From positions 1-64,000 of the forward strand of contig JAUCBJ010007659.1 of NCBI GenBank assembly GCA_032718475.1: 64,000 nucleotides of DNA, read 5' to 3'. The stretch is from Nemertoderma westbladi (Eukaryota; Xenacoelomorpha; Nemertodermatida; Nemertodermatidae). The position numbers were made by a program, and so were the translations under genes. Shown one piece after another: positions 11,001 through 20,200 of this stretch. Under the pieces are notes generated by a model, which saw nothing but the letters and a program-made list of their open reading frames with translations, was not told where the DNA came from and made no database searches. The first letter of the stretch is position 1. Each line of letters opens with the position of its first letter.

Positions 11001-14000
11001 CGGTGAATCTACCTCATCATGGTGATCACGCCGAAGTTTTAAAGAGTGTAATAAGACGTTTAAACATGCGTTATCGACAGAAATGGCGCAAATTAGAGAA
11101 TAAGTTGGAGGGTCAAGGTAAAGTATTGACACTTCAACACATTCATGACATGATAGCCACAGACGCAGTAGCAGAGATGAAATCAAACTTCTCAGAAGAG
11201 AATATGAGAGAGTCTAAACCTGTTACCGGTAAGTCTATGGTAAGTTTTGACGATGACAGGACCACTGTGACATTTAACTCAGTAGACAGATATAATTCGA
11301 ATACCCCAGCCTTTAGATCAGACTCGCGAGTATGGTCAGGTGAGCGGTTAGATAGACCTAGGTTAAAGCAACAGGAGTTGCCGGATGGATTTGTAGGTTG
11401 CCAATACTGTTTACTAAAGGAGGTAAGATCTGATGACCATAAGTTAGATAGTTGCAGACGGTTCAAAGAATTAAATTCGGAACAGAGAAGAGTTCAAGTG
11501 CGGACGTTGGACACCTGTTGGGCATGTCTTGCGCCAGGCCATGTACGGCGGCAGTGCCCGAACAGCAAGGACGGATGCATGGAATGCGGCAGACTACATC
11601 ACAAGTTGCTACATGCGGATTTCCATACCCCAACGGACCGTTACTTACAGCGAAATCCTCAAAGGAAGGGGAGCAAAGAACCCATATCGATAAGGAGGAA
11701 TACGTATACCGGCATTCAGGACGATGGTTACCAACCAGGTTCGTCGGACGAGGATGGCGAGTCGAGCGCGAGAGAAGTGACCTGCCAAGGTTTCACTGCG
11801 GATAGTTTATCGACCAGCGCGCGGACGTATTTATCATCGGCCACGTCGGAAATATTTAGCGTGATTCCGGTGAAACTCACTGGCGATAAGGGATCGAAGC
11901 GAATATATGTGATGTTGGACACTGCGTCCACATTATCTTATATCGACGAGGAAGTGGCGAGAGCTGTTTCTAGCTTCCAGGACGCCGAGGAGATCCAAAT
12001 AGAGTTGAAGTCTATGCATGGGGTAGGAGACCTCAAGGGACACAGAATTTCGGTAGAACGAGACTCCCTACTTCCGAGAGACCAACATACTCGACAAGAA
12101 CGAAAAGCTTTGCCATTGGACGGATTTAAGTGTCTAGCTATGAAGGGATTCGGCAGGCAGTTAGGTAAGGTGCCACCGATGAGTCCCATAGCACAGGAGT
12201 ATTTTGACAAGCTCAGGATACCCAGACACCAGGTAGGTTATAGGAATGTTTCTATGTTGATTGGTGCAGAACAGCTGATCGCACACCAGATATGGGAAAC
12301 GAGACCAGCTGAGCCGCATGTCAATGGACCACATGCCCATAGGACCATACTAGGTTGGTATACACGAGTACCCATGTCTTATGAGTTTACAGGTGGCGAC
12401 AAGCCGATGGACAGATACGACGAATTACAGCCTATAACTCAACCACCGTTAGTAAAACCACCAGACATAGACGAGTTTAGGAGAACCTGTATTGACCACT
12501 ATAGTGACTTTAGCGAGTCAGACGAGGAGTTGATTCCCGATAATGTTAGGTTGTCGGAACCACTTCATAACGACCGGACAGATAGTGAACCCGAGGACTA
12601 CTGTCATCAGACCCGTGGGTCTGGTTCAGCGGCCCACGCTACCTATTTGACTAACGTTTCGACTTATACAGACATAGTGGAGGGTCAAGTGGCTAAATAT
12701 CGAGACCTAGACATTTTCCAATACAGTGAGGAGGAATTACAGAAGGAATTGATACGCCAGGACCTCGAGACAGGAGCCAGAACCGTCGAATGGCTGGATA
12801 GGGACGCAATGGAACCCGGTGGATATGACCTAGCCATGTCCACTGACGAGAAACGGTCGCTGGAGATGATGGAAGATACCATACGTCTGCTACCGACAGG
12901 ACATTTTGAAGTTGGAATGTTGTGGCGTCGACAACCACCTAAGTTGGAGAACAACTACAACTTAGCCTTGAAAAGATTAAACGGAGTAAGGGCTCGGTTG
13001 TTGAATAATCCGGACATTAGGGAGAAGTATTGCGCCCAGATCAACAACTATTTTGCCAAGGGATTTGCTGGGAAGGTAGAGGACCCTGACTTAGTGACAG
13101 ACCAGACTTATTACCTTCCACACCACTATGTGACTCACCCTGACAAGCCAGACAAAGTCCGAGTAGTCAACGACTGCGCAGCAGTCTATAGAGGTATGTC
13201 CCTGAATTCAGAGTTGATGGATGGTCCCAACCTGAACAACTATTTGATTGGAATATTGTTGCGTTTTAGACAGCAGCGATTCGCATTTACTTGTGACATC
13301 GAGGCGATGTTCCACCAGGTAAGAGCCTGTAAGGCAGACCATGATAGCCTTCGCTTTCTCTGGTATGAGAATGAAGACTTATCCGGCCCAGTGGTTACAT
13401 ACCAGATGTACGTTAGGATATTTGGCGCCCGCGATAGTCCAAATGGCACGCTGTTTGTTCTAAAGAAAACGGCAACAGCCCAGATTGGTAAGTACCCAGT
13501 AGAGGTTATCGAGTCCATCTTGAGAAACTTCTACATGGACGACGGATTGGTGTCCAAGGACACGGCGGAACAAGCCATAGAAGGGGCTCACGGCCTGCAA
13601 GAGTGCTTGGCTACAGGGGGTTTTCCTCTGACCAAGTTCACTACAAACTCGGAGGCCCTATTAGAGTCGTTCCCAGTGAAAGATCGCGGGAGCGGAGACA
13701 TAGAATTGGGGGTAGAACCAATCCCCATGGCGCGAGTACTGGGACTCGCTTGGAACCCGAACTCAGACAAGTTCCAGGTAAGAGTTAGATTTGAGCCCAG
13801 TAGCCCAGACAAAGTTTTGACAAAGAGGATTTGCTTATCGACATTAAGTAGACTATTTGACCCGATGAACTTTATCAGTCCGGTTATATTACAGGCACGA
13901 GCGTGCATGAGGAAAATTTGGTTGTCCGACATAGAGTGGGACGAACCAATATCTCCTATACATGCAAAGCAGTGGAGGGAGTGGGAAGCCGAGTTACATC

Positions 14001-14866
14001 TATTGAAAAACATAGATGTACCCCGTTCCTACTTTCCGAATCAGCTGGTATTTCCAGCTGATCTCGAACTCCACCTATTTAGTGACGCAAGTGACACCGG
14101 CTTTGGTATGGTAGCCTACCTTCGCCGAGAGGTAAGTCAGGACAAATTTGAGACGGCCTTTGTGACTTCTAGATCAAAGACAATGCCAGTCAAATACATG
14201 ACTGTCCCTCGTGCAGAGTTACAGGCGGCTGTAGTTTCAGTCGAGGTAAGTAAGCAAATAACTGAGGAGTTAGACACGACATTGACCTTATTCTATTGGA
14301 CGGACGCATCCTTGGTGTTAGTATACATTGCGGCCGACAATATTGCACTAAAGACATTTGTGGCCAACAGACGCGCTCAGATCGTTGATTTTTCGACGAA
14401 GGAACAATGGAGACATTGTCCGGGAGTGTTAAACCCGGCCAACATAACTTCGAGAGGTGCAATGCCGGCGGAATTCTGTCAGGAAGAGTCGCAGGAGTTT
14501 TGGTTGCATGGACCTGATTTTCTAACGAGGACACAGGAACATTGGCCAGAGCGACTAAAGATTGTGACCAATCCGATGCCTGAAGATGCAGAAGTCAAAG
14601 TGGAGAAAGTCTCTAAGTCAAAGTCTAAAGCCAAACTTAAGTCATTGGAGCGGCCTGAAGAGTCATTGGAGCGGCCTGAAGAGTCATTGGAGCGGCCCGG
14701 AGACCTGTCAGACCAACAGACTTACGTGACTACTAGGTCCGGAAGGGTAAGTTATGATGTAAAACCACCCTTACAGACTAAACCGGAGTCACAATTGGTA
14801 AGTGACGGACAGAAAATGACTGACACAATGGATCCTTTGGTTTCCAAACCTGCGGGTTTGGATTAG
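8024..14866 (+). CDS. Pao Gag-protease-RT-RNase H polyprotein
   Basis: 2,280 codons from ATG 8024 to TAG 14864-14866. It should form the capsid and copy the element's RNA into DNA. Order seen: acidic N-terminus (residues 1-55); very charged Arg/Glu coiled coil (about 340-536) with internal repeats, one piece recopied near residue 612; DUF1759-like Gag core (about 884-1053, with KFNYLLQML); zinc-knuckle region (about 1125-1199, including CWACLAPGHVRRQC); aspartic protease with DTA at D1299 instead of the commoner DSG/DTG; A17-like region; RT with metal-binding D1758 and YMDD at 1837-1840; RNase H with D2021, E2065 and D2094. The frame does not shift at the stop: integrase follows in the same frame. 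It carries about twenty GTAAG splice-donor-like words and several copies of the element's palindrome. The long coiled coil is longer than I expect for Pao Gag. Confidence 0.9.
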   Translation: MSVSDKEALEDSYETAAGPPTDDSVNITVDDNADYDDAASDADVSEQEDETVTSEEEQQPQVIVLGSPTATVGKDCTATQPEVSDREGSVAEARARSPVSRPVGMVSAVVPTAVRSTRSSRNNPSSPPSVSQVSERELDIAIKKKLRAHAGHITRTADKVRKMLADSANIGRVELVEIRRGYNSALFKQTEELAVLAKKAVESQSSDVATRIYDRVLAALLEHHELSERFRRGRTENWLLWASQAQATQVSDAALRDLVEREEIQDKEERRYQREVTSWLMQNGVVVPGQVLPTTENIQQRTLTPPDDASRDSGDSQVSHARGKVICARSLVSHNSAEERRRRLDEQQAEVLRASEARKEAERERERTRKLDAELRELEEISKRERAEREQRERELQAERVREELEREQRERELQLECEREAKKCELQLEREQEAKKRELQAERERKKLDREQKERKLQLERGRKERELEIEKRRRALYEEKERVEEESAARRAREEEERKLAQLESARLSLESEERTRKANEIAEKGMRMIEECGASIGTELRELFALQKAEQEARTPTIRESTTTRIPIPGPAITSTRIAKPFSTYRTPVGISASPIAQDPRHRNTAPKLDREQKERELQLERAPLYTAPLYTERENEEFRGEIPTGRVLGEPNPRVWNTRTERQPSSTENFRVKPEEGSYERHRITQIEPTIQQNPSQEFITRDELSASLAQAISPHIQPITDMLSNLRLKEAAQVRSNSNPSRPESDKVQPSQRVRISEETIPRRPQVRTPVPNIHNPNFENSAEKFIEEAWVRASARKPLRALRTDTESSDEEEDMRRQKSRNYKERRTDAEQVSLNHRERNRLNNPAELNHLLTRNNATLRDIGKFAARQGLPTQQPQKFMGNHKHWRTFKTYVDEQLTNSTFTPNEKFNYLLQMLHREPRAIADNFVGNERAFELAMKTLSNIYGNKTKMAQSIVEDLGKGGRITTPLELLNLANAISNALDILRTVNLPHHGDHAEVLKSVIRRLNMRYRQKWRKLENKLEGQGKVLTLQHIHDMIATDAVAEMKSNFSEENMRESKPVTGKSMVSFDDDRTTVTFNSVDRYNSNTPAFRSDSRVWSGERLDRPRLKQQELPDGFVGCQYCLLKEVRSDDHKLDSCRRFKELNSEQRRVQVRTLDTCWACLAPGHVRRQCPNSKDGCMECGRLHHKLLHADFHTPTDRYLQRNPQRKGSKEPISIRRNTYTGIQDDGYQPGSSDEDGESSAREVTCQGFTADSLSTSARTYLSSATSEIFSVIPVKLTGDKGSKRIYVMLDTASTLSYIDEEVARAVSSFQDAEEIQIELKSMHGVGDLKGHRISVERDSLLPRDQHTRQERKALPLDGFKCLAMKGFGRQLGKVPPMSPIAQEYFDKLRIPRHQVGYRNVSMLIGAEQLIAHQIWETRPAEPHVNGPHAHRTILGWYTRVPMSYEFTGGDKPMDRYDELQPITQPPLVKPPDIDEFRRTCIDHYSDFSESDEELIPDNVRLSEPLHNDRTDSEPEDYCHQTRGSGSAAHATYLTNVSTYTDIVEGQVAKYRDLDIFQYSEEELQKELIRQDLETGARTVEWLDRDAMEPGGYDLAMSTDEKRSLEMMEDTIRLLPTGHFEVGMLWRRQPPKLENNYNLALKRLNGVRARLLNNPDIREKYCAQINNYFAKGFAGKVEDPDLVTDQTYYLPHHYVTHPDKPDKVRVVNDCAAVYRGMSLNSELMDGPNLNNYLIGILLRFRQQRFAFTCDIEAMFHQVRACKADHDSLRFLWYENEDLSGPVVTYQMYVRIFGARDSPNGTLFVLKKTATAQIGKYPVEVIESILRNFYMDDGLVSKDTAEQAIEGAHGLQECLATGGFPLTKFTTNSEALLESFPVKDRGSGDIELGVEPIPMARVLGLAWNPNSDKFQVRVRFEPSSPDKVLTKRICLSTLSRLFDPMNFISPVILQARACMRKIWLSDIEWDEPISPIHAKQWREWEAELHLLKNIDVPRSYFPNQLVFPADLELHLFSDASDTGFGMVAYLRREVSQDKFETAFVTSRSKTMPVKYMTVPRAELQAAVVSVEVSKQITEELDTTLTLFYWTDASLVLVYIAADNIALKTFVANRRAQIVDFSTKEQWRHCPGVLNPANITSRGAMPAEFCQEESQEFWLHGPDFLTRTQEHWPERLKIVTNPMPEDAEVKVEKVSKSKSKAKLKSLERPEESLERPEESLERPGDLSDQQTYVTTRSGRVSYDVKPPLQTKPESQLVSDGQKMTDTMDPLVSKPAGLD
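14844..14861. repeat. element palindrome, copy at end of the Gag-Pol ORF
   Basis: CCAAACCTGCGGGTTTGG, self-complementary except at the central T/G pair. Flanks AATGGA and TCCATT extend it to an imperfect hairpin of about 60 nt. It encodes KPAGL in the pol frame. Confidence 0.85.
14864..14866 (+). other. in-frame TAG between RNase H and integrase
   Basis: The gag-pol frame continues open past this TAG into integrase. A perfect 18-bp palindrome (14844-14861) ends two bases upstream, and its imperfectly extended stem places the TAG in the descending arm. Either a readthrough site or a nonsense mutation is possible. The sequence after TAG (AAACTT) matches neither of the two classical viral readthrough contexts I know. 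Confidence 0.6.
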
Positions 14867-16507
14867 AAACTTCCATTAATTAGCGGACAACCGTCGCTGG
14901 CATTAGAATCATGCAGTGTTTATGACAAATTACTAAATTCGTCTGCCTCTTGGCTGACAATTTGTAAAAGAACTGCGTGGTTAAACCGATACATTTCGTA
15001 CCTTTGTTTAAAACATTCGGAACATTTAGGAGAACCATCGAGCGCTAATAGTGAGCGAATTCAGAAATTGAAACAACCTCTGACAGAGGATGAGATTGAT
15101 CAAGCGGAATTAAAGCATTTGAAGCATTATCAAATGTGTGCCTTCCCTAAAGAATTCCATCTATTATCAGCTCAACGACCAGTTCTCTATAAACCCCTTA
15201 GAAAATGGAGTCCATTAATCCATAAGGGTTTGATTTGTCATAGATCGAGAATCCAGACTGTCGACATAAACTCACAGTTTCGGTTCCCAGTGATAATCCC
15301 TAGTCACCCAATAGAATTGCAAAGAGCGATTCTATGGGATATACACAAGAGGTTGGATCACGCGGGAAAGTTACACTGTTTGTCGGCAGCGAGACAGCGA
15401 TTCATTCTATTGCAGCCAAGCAGGGCAGTAGGCACTATGTACGACGCCTGTCTGGTTTGCAAGAGAGTGAACGCCAGAGTATTGGAACAGGAGATGGCTG
15501 AACTCCCGGAAGCGAGAGTGCAGGCATATGACCCACCCTTTACGAACACAGGGGTGGACTGTTTTGGTCTGATTGAGGCAAAGAGTGGACGGCTGACCCA
15601 CAAGCGATGGGGTCTGCTGCTGACATGTATGGCTAGTAGAGCCATACATATCGAGCGTGTGGCAGACATGTCGACCAAATCTCTGCTCCTGGCCTTGAAG
15701 AGATTTATGGCCAGGAGAGGACTAGTATAGGCGTTCTATTCCGATAAGGGTACAAACTTTGTCGGAGGGAATAGCGAGTTGAACGCCGCTCATAAAGCGG
15801 CACAGAATAAGGAAATTTCTGCAGCACTTTTGCCGCAACGAGTAGAGTGGAGATTTAATACTCCAGAAAGTCCTTGGAGAGGAGGAAGTTGGGAGCGTTT
15901 AGTTCGCTCTGTAAAGCAGGCCATTGCCAAAACATTGCCTGTGAACAAACAACTTACCGACGACGAACTGGTCACAGCTTTCATCGAAATCGAGCATACA
16001 TTAAACTCGAGGCCGATAGCTATGTTGCCAGACGGTGTTGCATTAACGCCGAATCATTTGCTAATGCAGAGTCCAGCATTTCTTGTGCCGGCATCAGAAC
16101 CCATTAGTGCCGACCTATATAGTCGTAAAAGCTGGAAGGTGACTCAATTAGTGGCGTACACATTCTGGGAATATTGGCGGGAATACTATCTTCCCACCAT
16201 ATCTACCAGAACAAAGTGGTACAAAACGGTTCGGAGTCTCCAAAGGGGAGATTACGTATTGATAACCGAGCCGATTGTCAAGAGAAAGTATTGGGAGACT
16301 GGAGTGATCTTGCACACACACCCAGACGTGCAAAACATAGTGCGCACAGTCACTGTGAAAATTAGGTGCAAGTGTCCACACCCAAAAAAGTGTAAAACTA
16401 ATGGTTTGCACACCTTGGACCGACCGGTCCAAGATATTGTGTTATTAGAGGAGACACGTATCGAGACGGGAGATTATAATTTGTCTCCTGCCTCAAAACA
16501 GAATTAG
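14867..16507 (+). pseudogene. Pao integrase, same frame, interrupted by a TAG
   Basis: This is the continuation of the pol frame. It reads through an HHCC-like zinc-binding region (LDHAG...CLVCKRV, about 15350-15470), the DDE catalytic core with Asp codons at 15557-15559 and 15743-15745 and Glu at 15893-15895 (in GGSWERL), and a C-terminal DUF5641-like domain with LQRGDYVLI and KRKYWETG. The product would join element cDNA into host DNA. An in-frame TAG at 15728-15730 falls inside the catalytic core, five codons before the second catalytic Asp, at a position where related integrases usually carry Lys or Gln. A single substitution explains it, so this copy probably lacks a full integrase unless TAG is read through. 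Final stop is TAG at 16505-16507. Confidence 0.85.
15728..15730 (+). other. in-frame TAG inside the integrase catalytic core
   Basis: The frame is open on both sides of this codon. RT-to-IN alignment logic places it between the first and second catalytic Asp. Because the LTRs are nearly identical, the lesion is recent, a base-call error, or a decoded codon. Confidence 0.8.
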
Positions 16508-17275
16508 TGTTGGACGCAACTCACTTCGTATGCATTCCTCGTATGCAGATACAAGGAAATGCATAGGAGCGGGTTGTGGTGATTTGCGTTGAGTTTTGTC
16601 TGGTGGGCATCAAAACAAAATTTTATTTTCAAAAATTTTTGGAAAATTAAAAAATTTTAAAATTAGAAGTAAACCCAAGACAATTCCAAACGCTGTGTAT
16701 AGACGCGTTTTAGAATTCGTCTATAGATAAACAGTAATTTGAAAGTCGTGAAGCCTGGAAAATAGCATTTAGAAACCATGGTGACGGCTATATTACGTAG
16801 GAGTGTAAATTGAGTTTAGCAACTTCCACAGATTGGTGCCAACAGTGCAACTAAGGTGCTAAAGGTTAGTAGCACCAGAGGCGTACATGGACCCCACTCA
16901 GTAGTTTGCAGTGATGTGTGATGTTCGATTATCAAACCTGTGGGTTTGGTATAGTCGAGTATTGTGGCTATAGTCCTTTCTAACTACTGTAGTTTAGTAC
17001 GAGTAATGGGAGTAGTTTGGGCATCAAAAAGTGAGTTGGTCACGGCCAGTTTATCTCCAAAGTTTTTGCGCTATGCATGGGAATAGGTTAGAGGTTAGTT
17101 AGTTAGGAAGAGACGGGATCTAGAGAGTCGAACCTGAACTGCTGGAAAGCGGGGGGGGGGGGGGGGGGGGTTCGGGAGGTCTGTCTTTCGGCAACATCTA
17201 ACTGATTTACCCACAGTGTAATTGGTTACGTAACGGCACTTATTGGGATATATATATGTATATACGCGAGGCATA
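16508..17275 (+). other. Pao spacer between pol and the downstream ORF
   Basis: No gene seen. Contents: a hairpin just after the pol stop (ATGCATTCC ... GGAAATGCAT, about 16529-16565), an A/T-rich stretch near 16620-16670, one copy of the element palindrome at 16933-16948, and a run of 20 G at 17151-17170, about 105 bp before the ORF3 start. How ORF3 is expressed is not visible. A spliced subgenomic RNA is possible, as for retroviral and Pao env genes. Confidence 0.6.
16933..16948. repeat. element palindrome, non-coding copy
   Basis: CAAACCTGTGGGTTTG, extended outward by TCGATTAT and the matching ATAGTCGA. It lies in the spacer between integrase and ORF3. Confidence 0.85.
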
Positions 17276-20200
17276 ATGGAGAAGGATATTAGAGCGCAAC
17301 CGCGCAGAGGATTTACTGCCAGAGAGGAGGCGGAGCTACCATTCGCGCGACCAGGATGTAAAGACTCTAACGTTTACTACCATGGGCGGTCCGTGATGGA
17401 GCTAAACGGAAAATACAAACCGACTTACGATAAGGAATTACGGAGGGAAAGAATGAGAGCGTTGGGGGACTGGATGGAAGTTTTGCGGAGAGAGTATCGC
17501 ACTCGGTATCCCTACGACTTCGCTTTGGACGTATGTGACATTAGTGCAGACCCGGATGAGGAGATCGCACGACTGTACCATATGAATATGTATTTACGAC
17601 ACGAAGAACCTCTACCTGCAGTCCGAGATCAGTTCGACGGAATGCATCTGTACCGGAGGACTCGAGGCGAGGATCAGGAGACGCCGAAAGTCTTCAGCGT
17701 GTACAAGCTGTTCTACAAGTGTGGTGAATGCATGAATAAGCAAGACGTGGCGATTCCCGACCGACTAGACGAGCAACATCCAGAACCGATATTAACGCGA
17801 TGTCCAGCTCACCAGTTCCTTAGATACAACGAGGGAGGTTACCCGATGAGCAACCCGATGATCAGTATCGACTTCAGCGGAAAGCGACCTCCGAGACCCA
17901 TTACGCCGACCGTTACGACATTAGATCCGTATACGGAGATTAAACCCTGTTCGACACCCAGTTTGATAGAGACGGCAGCGGCCATTTCGCTGTACCGAGC
18001 CTATAAGGATCTAGAGGCGCGGCGCGAAGCGGCACGGGACTCGGGTACCAAACCCGCGGGTTTGGAGCTCTCGAGTCCCTGGACTGCGTTTACTTCACCT
18101 CACCGAGCGAGAAGCCTCACGCCTGAGCATCAGGACGACATAGACGCGTTGCGGCAGGAGGAGCGAGCGGCGAAGGCGAAAGAGTTATTTGAGAATAGGA
18201 TAGCGGAGTATAATAAGGCCGCGGATAGACATCAAGAGGAGACGAGGAGAGTGACCGGATTTGTTCCACAGGTCGTATCTCAACCCCGACCGGTGTATTA
18301 TTCCGACGGCACCGAACCTGCGATATTAGTAGATCATCCGGAGTCGCGAGAAGCGATACGATTCTTGCCGATGGTAAGAATGGCGGATCATTGGAACGTT
18401 GACTGTCTACGGGAAGTTTTATGCGCGAAGTTCTTGCGTGATGTCCCAATGCAGATCACAGATTACGACACATTGGATAAGATTGGAGCTCCGGGGAAGG
18501 AGAGCAAATTATTTGGATGGTTGGATAAGTACATCAAGGTATGGGTCGCGGTGGCTACATTCCCAGACGACGAGGAGGTAGACCAGACGTGGCTGAGGAG
18601 GAAGGGTTCTTATACCCGATATGATGACCACAAGGCTATCGAGCGCATGTGGACCCCATCAGACGAGATTCAGCGTCAGTGGAGGAAAACGGAGGAATCA
18701 CTGCAGGATTGGAGGGTGATGTTCTACGACAATGAAGGAGGGTCCCATCAGGAATGTTTGACCAGCAAGTGTATTCAAATTCGTGCAGCCGATGGTGTGA
18801 CTCATGTGTTTATGCGTGTGAGGGCGGATCGAGAGAGACCGGAGCCCATCATAACGACACAATATCGGAAAGGGAAGGATCCTAGGGAGCAGATTTTGGA
18901 GGTATGCAGGCGAGGAGGTATGCACGGAGCGGAGCGTATCGACGCCAGGATGCTACCCAAGAAAGTTAGAGAGGCTATTCTCAACCAAGATTACGTCAAG
19001 GTGGGATCGGGAGTCCAGAGCGATTTGGAGAGCGACTTCAACGCCATGACTGATCTGGAAGATAGATTGCCGAGACCGTTTGTCGACACCAAGCTATTGT
19101 TGCTATGGGCACAGGATATTGGAATTTATAGGGAGTATCCCAACTCTGCCAAGACTGGTATGGGCTTTATAGCACACTTGTTGTATAATTGGGACTTTAA
19201 GTTAAAGACGCAGAAGAAGTACGAGGAGGCGTATGGCGAATACAACACGCCACCGGGAGCGGAGTTCAAATCCCACTTCAAGCGGCAAGCGTTAGTGTAT
19301 TGGAACATTTGCGCGCCACCCCGTGCGTCGCTACAATATTATTTGGTGCTTGAGTCGAACACGGTGACTTGTTTATTAGCGGATATCGTTGCGCGAGTTT
19401 TGAAGCGTCATCCATTGGTATTCGGAGGAGATCAATACGTTCGCTCGAAAGGGGGAATCCAATCCGACGTGATGAAGCGTTTCTTAACCCCGTTCTTCAA
19501 CCAATCGTTAGAGAATACGTCGATGGTTAGGAGAGGATTAGCGATATTCCAAGGAGTATATCGACAGAACATCGGAGATTTGGGAGACCGACCGTCGATG
19601 GAGTATCCGACGCCAGAGGCTTTGGAGAAGTGGTTCGGGAATCAAACCCGCGGGTTTGGTACTCCCTTCCACTCGGAGGCTGATAGACCTGTTAAGGAGG
19701 GCTGGCCGGAGACGTTAGTAGAGGTGTTCGGAGTAGATCTTCCGGTGGAGAAGACATATCCGAAACGAACGCGGGAGGAAATATTGGAGATAGAGGACAA
19801 GGGCGAGGATGTTTACTTTGTTCCGGATCGACAACCGCTGACCGGAGAGGACGACATCGTATTAGACATTGGGAAAGAAGGAAGTGCGAAACCGATTGGA
19901 GACCTCATATACGAGAGGGCCTGGTTTCCACAAGCGCGTAGGTGCAAGTTGTGCGGCAGCACAAGGCACAATCTAAAGTCGTGCGACGCGGTAGTAGAGG
20001 CGGCGCATAAGGTCTGTCGTTGGTGTAATGAGACCGACCATTCGTTTCACACGTGCACCGTCTTCATTTCTCAATGTGGATATTGTGGGGTAAAGGGACA
20101 TCGTAGCGCGAGATGTCAGCTGCGAGATGATTCCTTCCAAAACCATAGCGCTAACCTACTTCGGGAGATGTTAGATAAGTGGGAGAGTGTGGCTGACTAC

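Noticed and set aside
14864-16507. Reassigned TAG codon (nuclear code change) to explain in-frame TAGs at 14864, 15728 and 63720
   Set aside because: The gene content is metazoan, for which no nuclear stop reassignment is known. Single substitutions at Lys/Gln positions explain the last two, and other relics also contain TAA.
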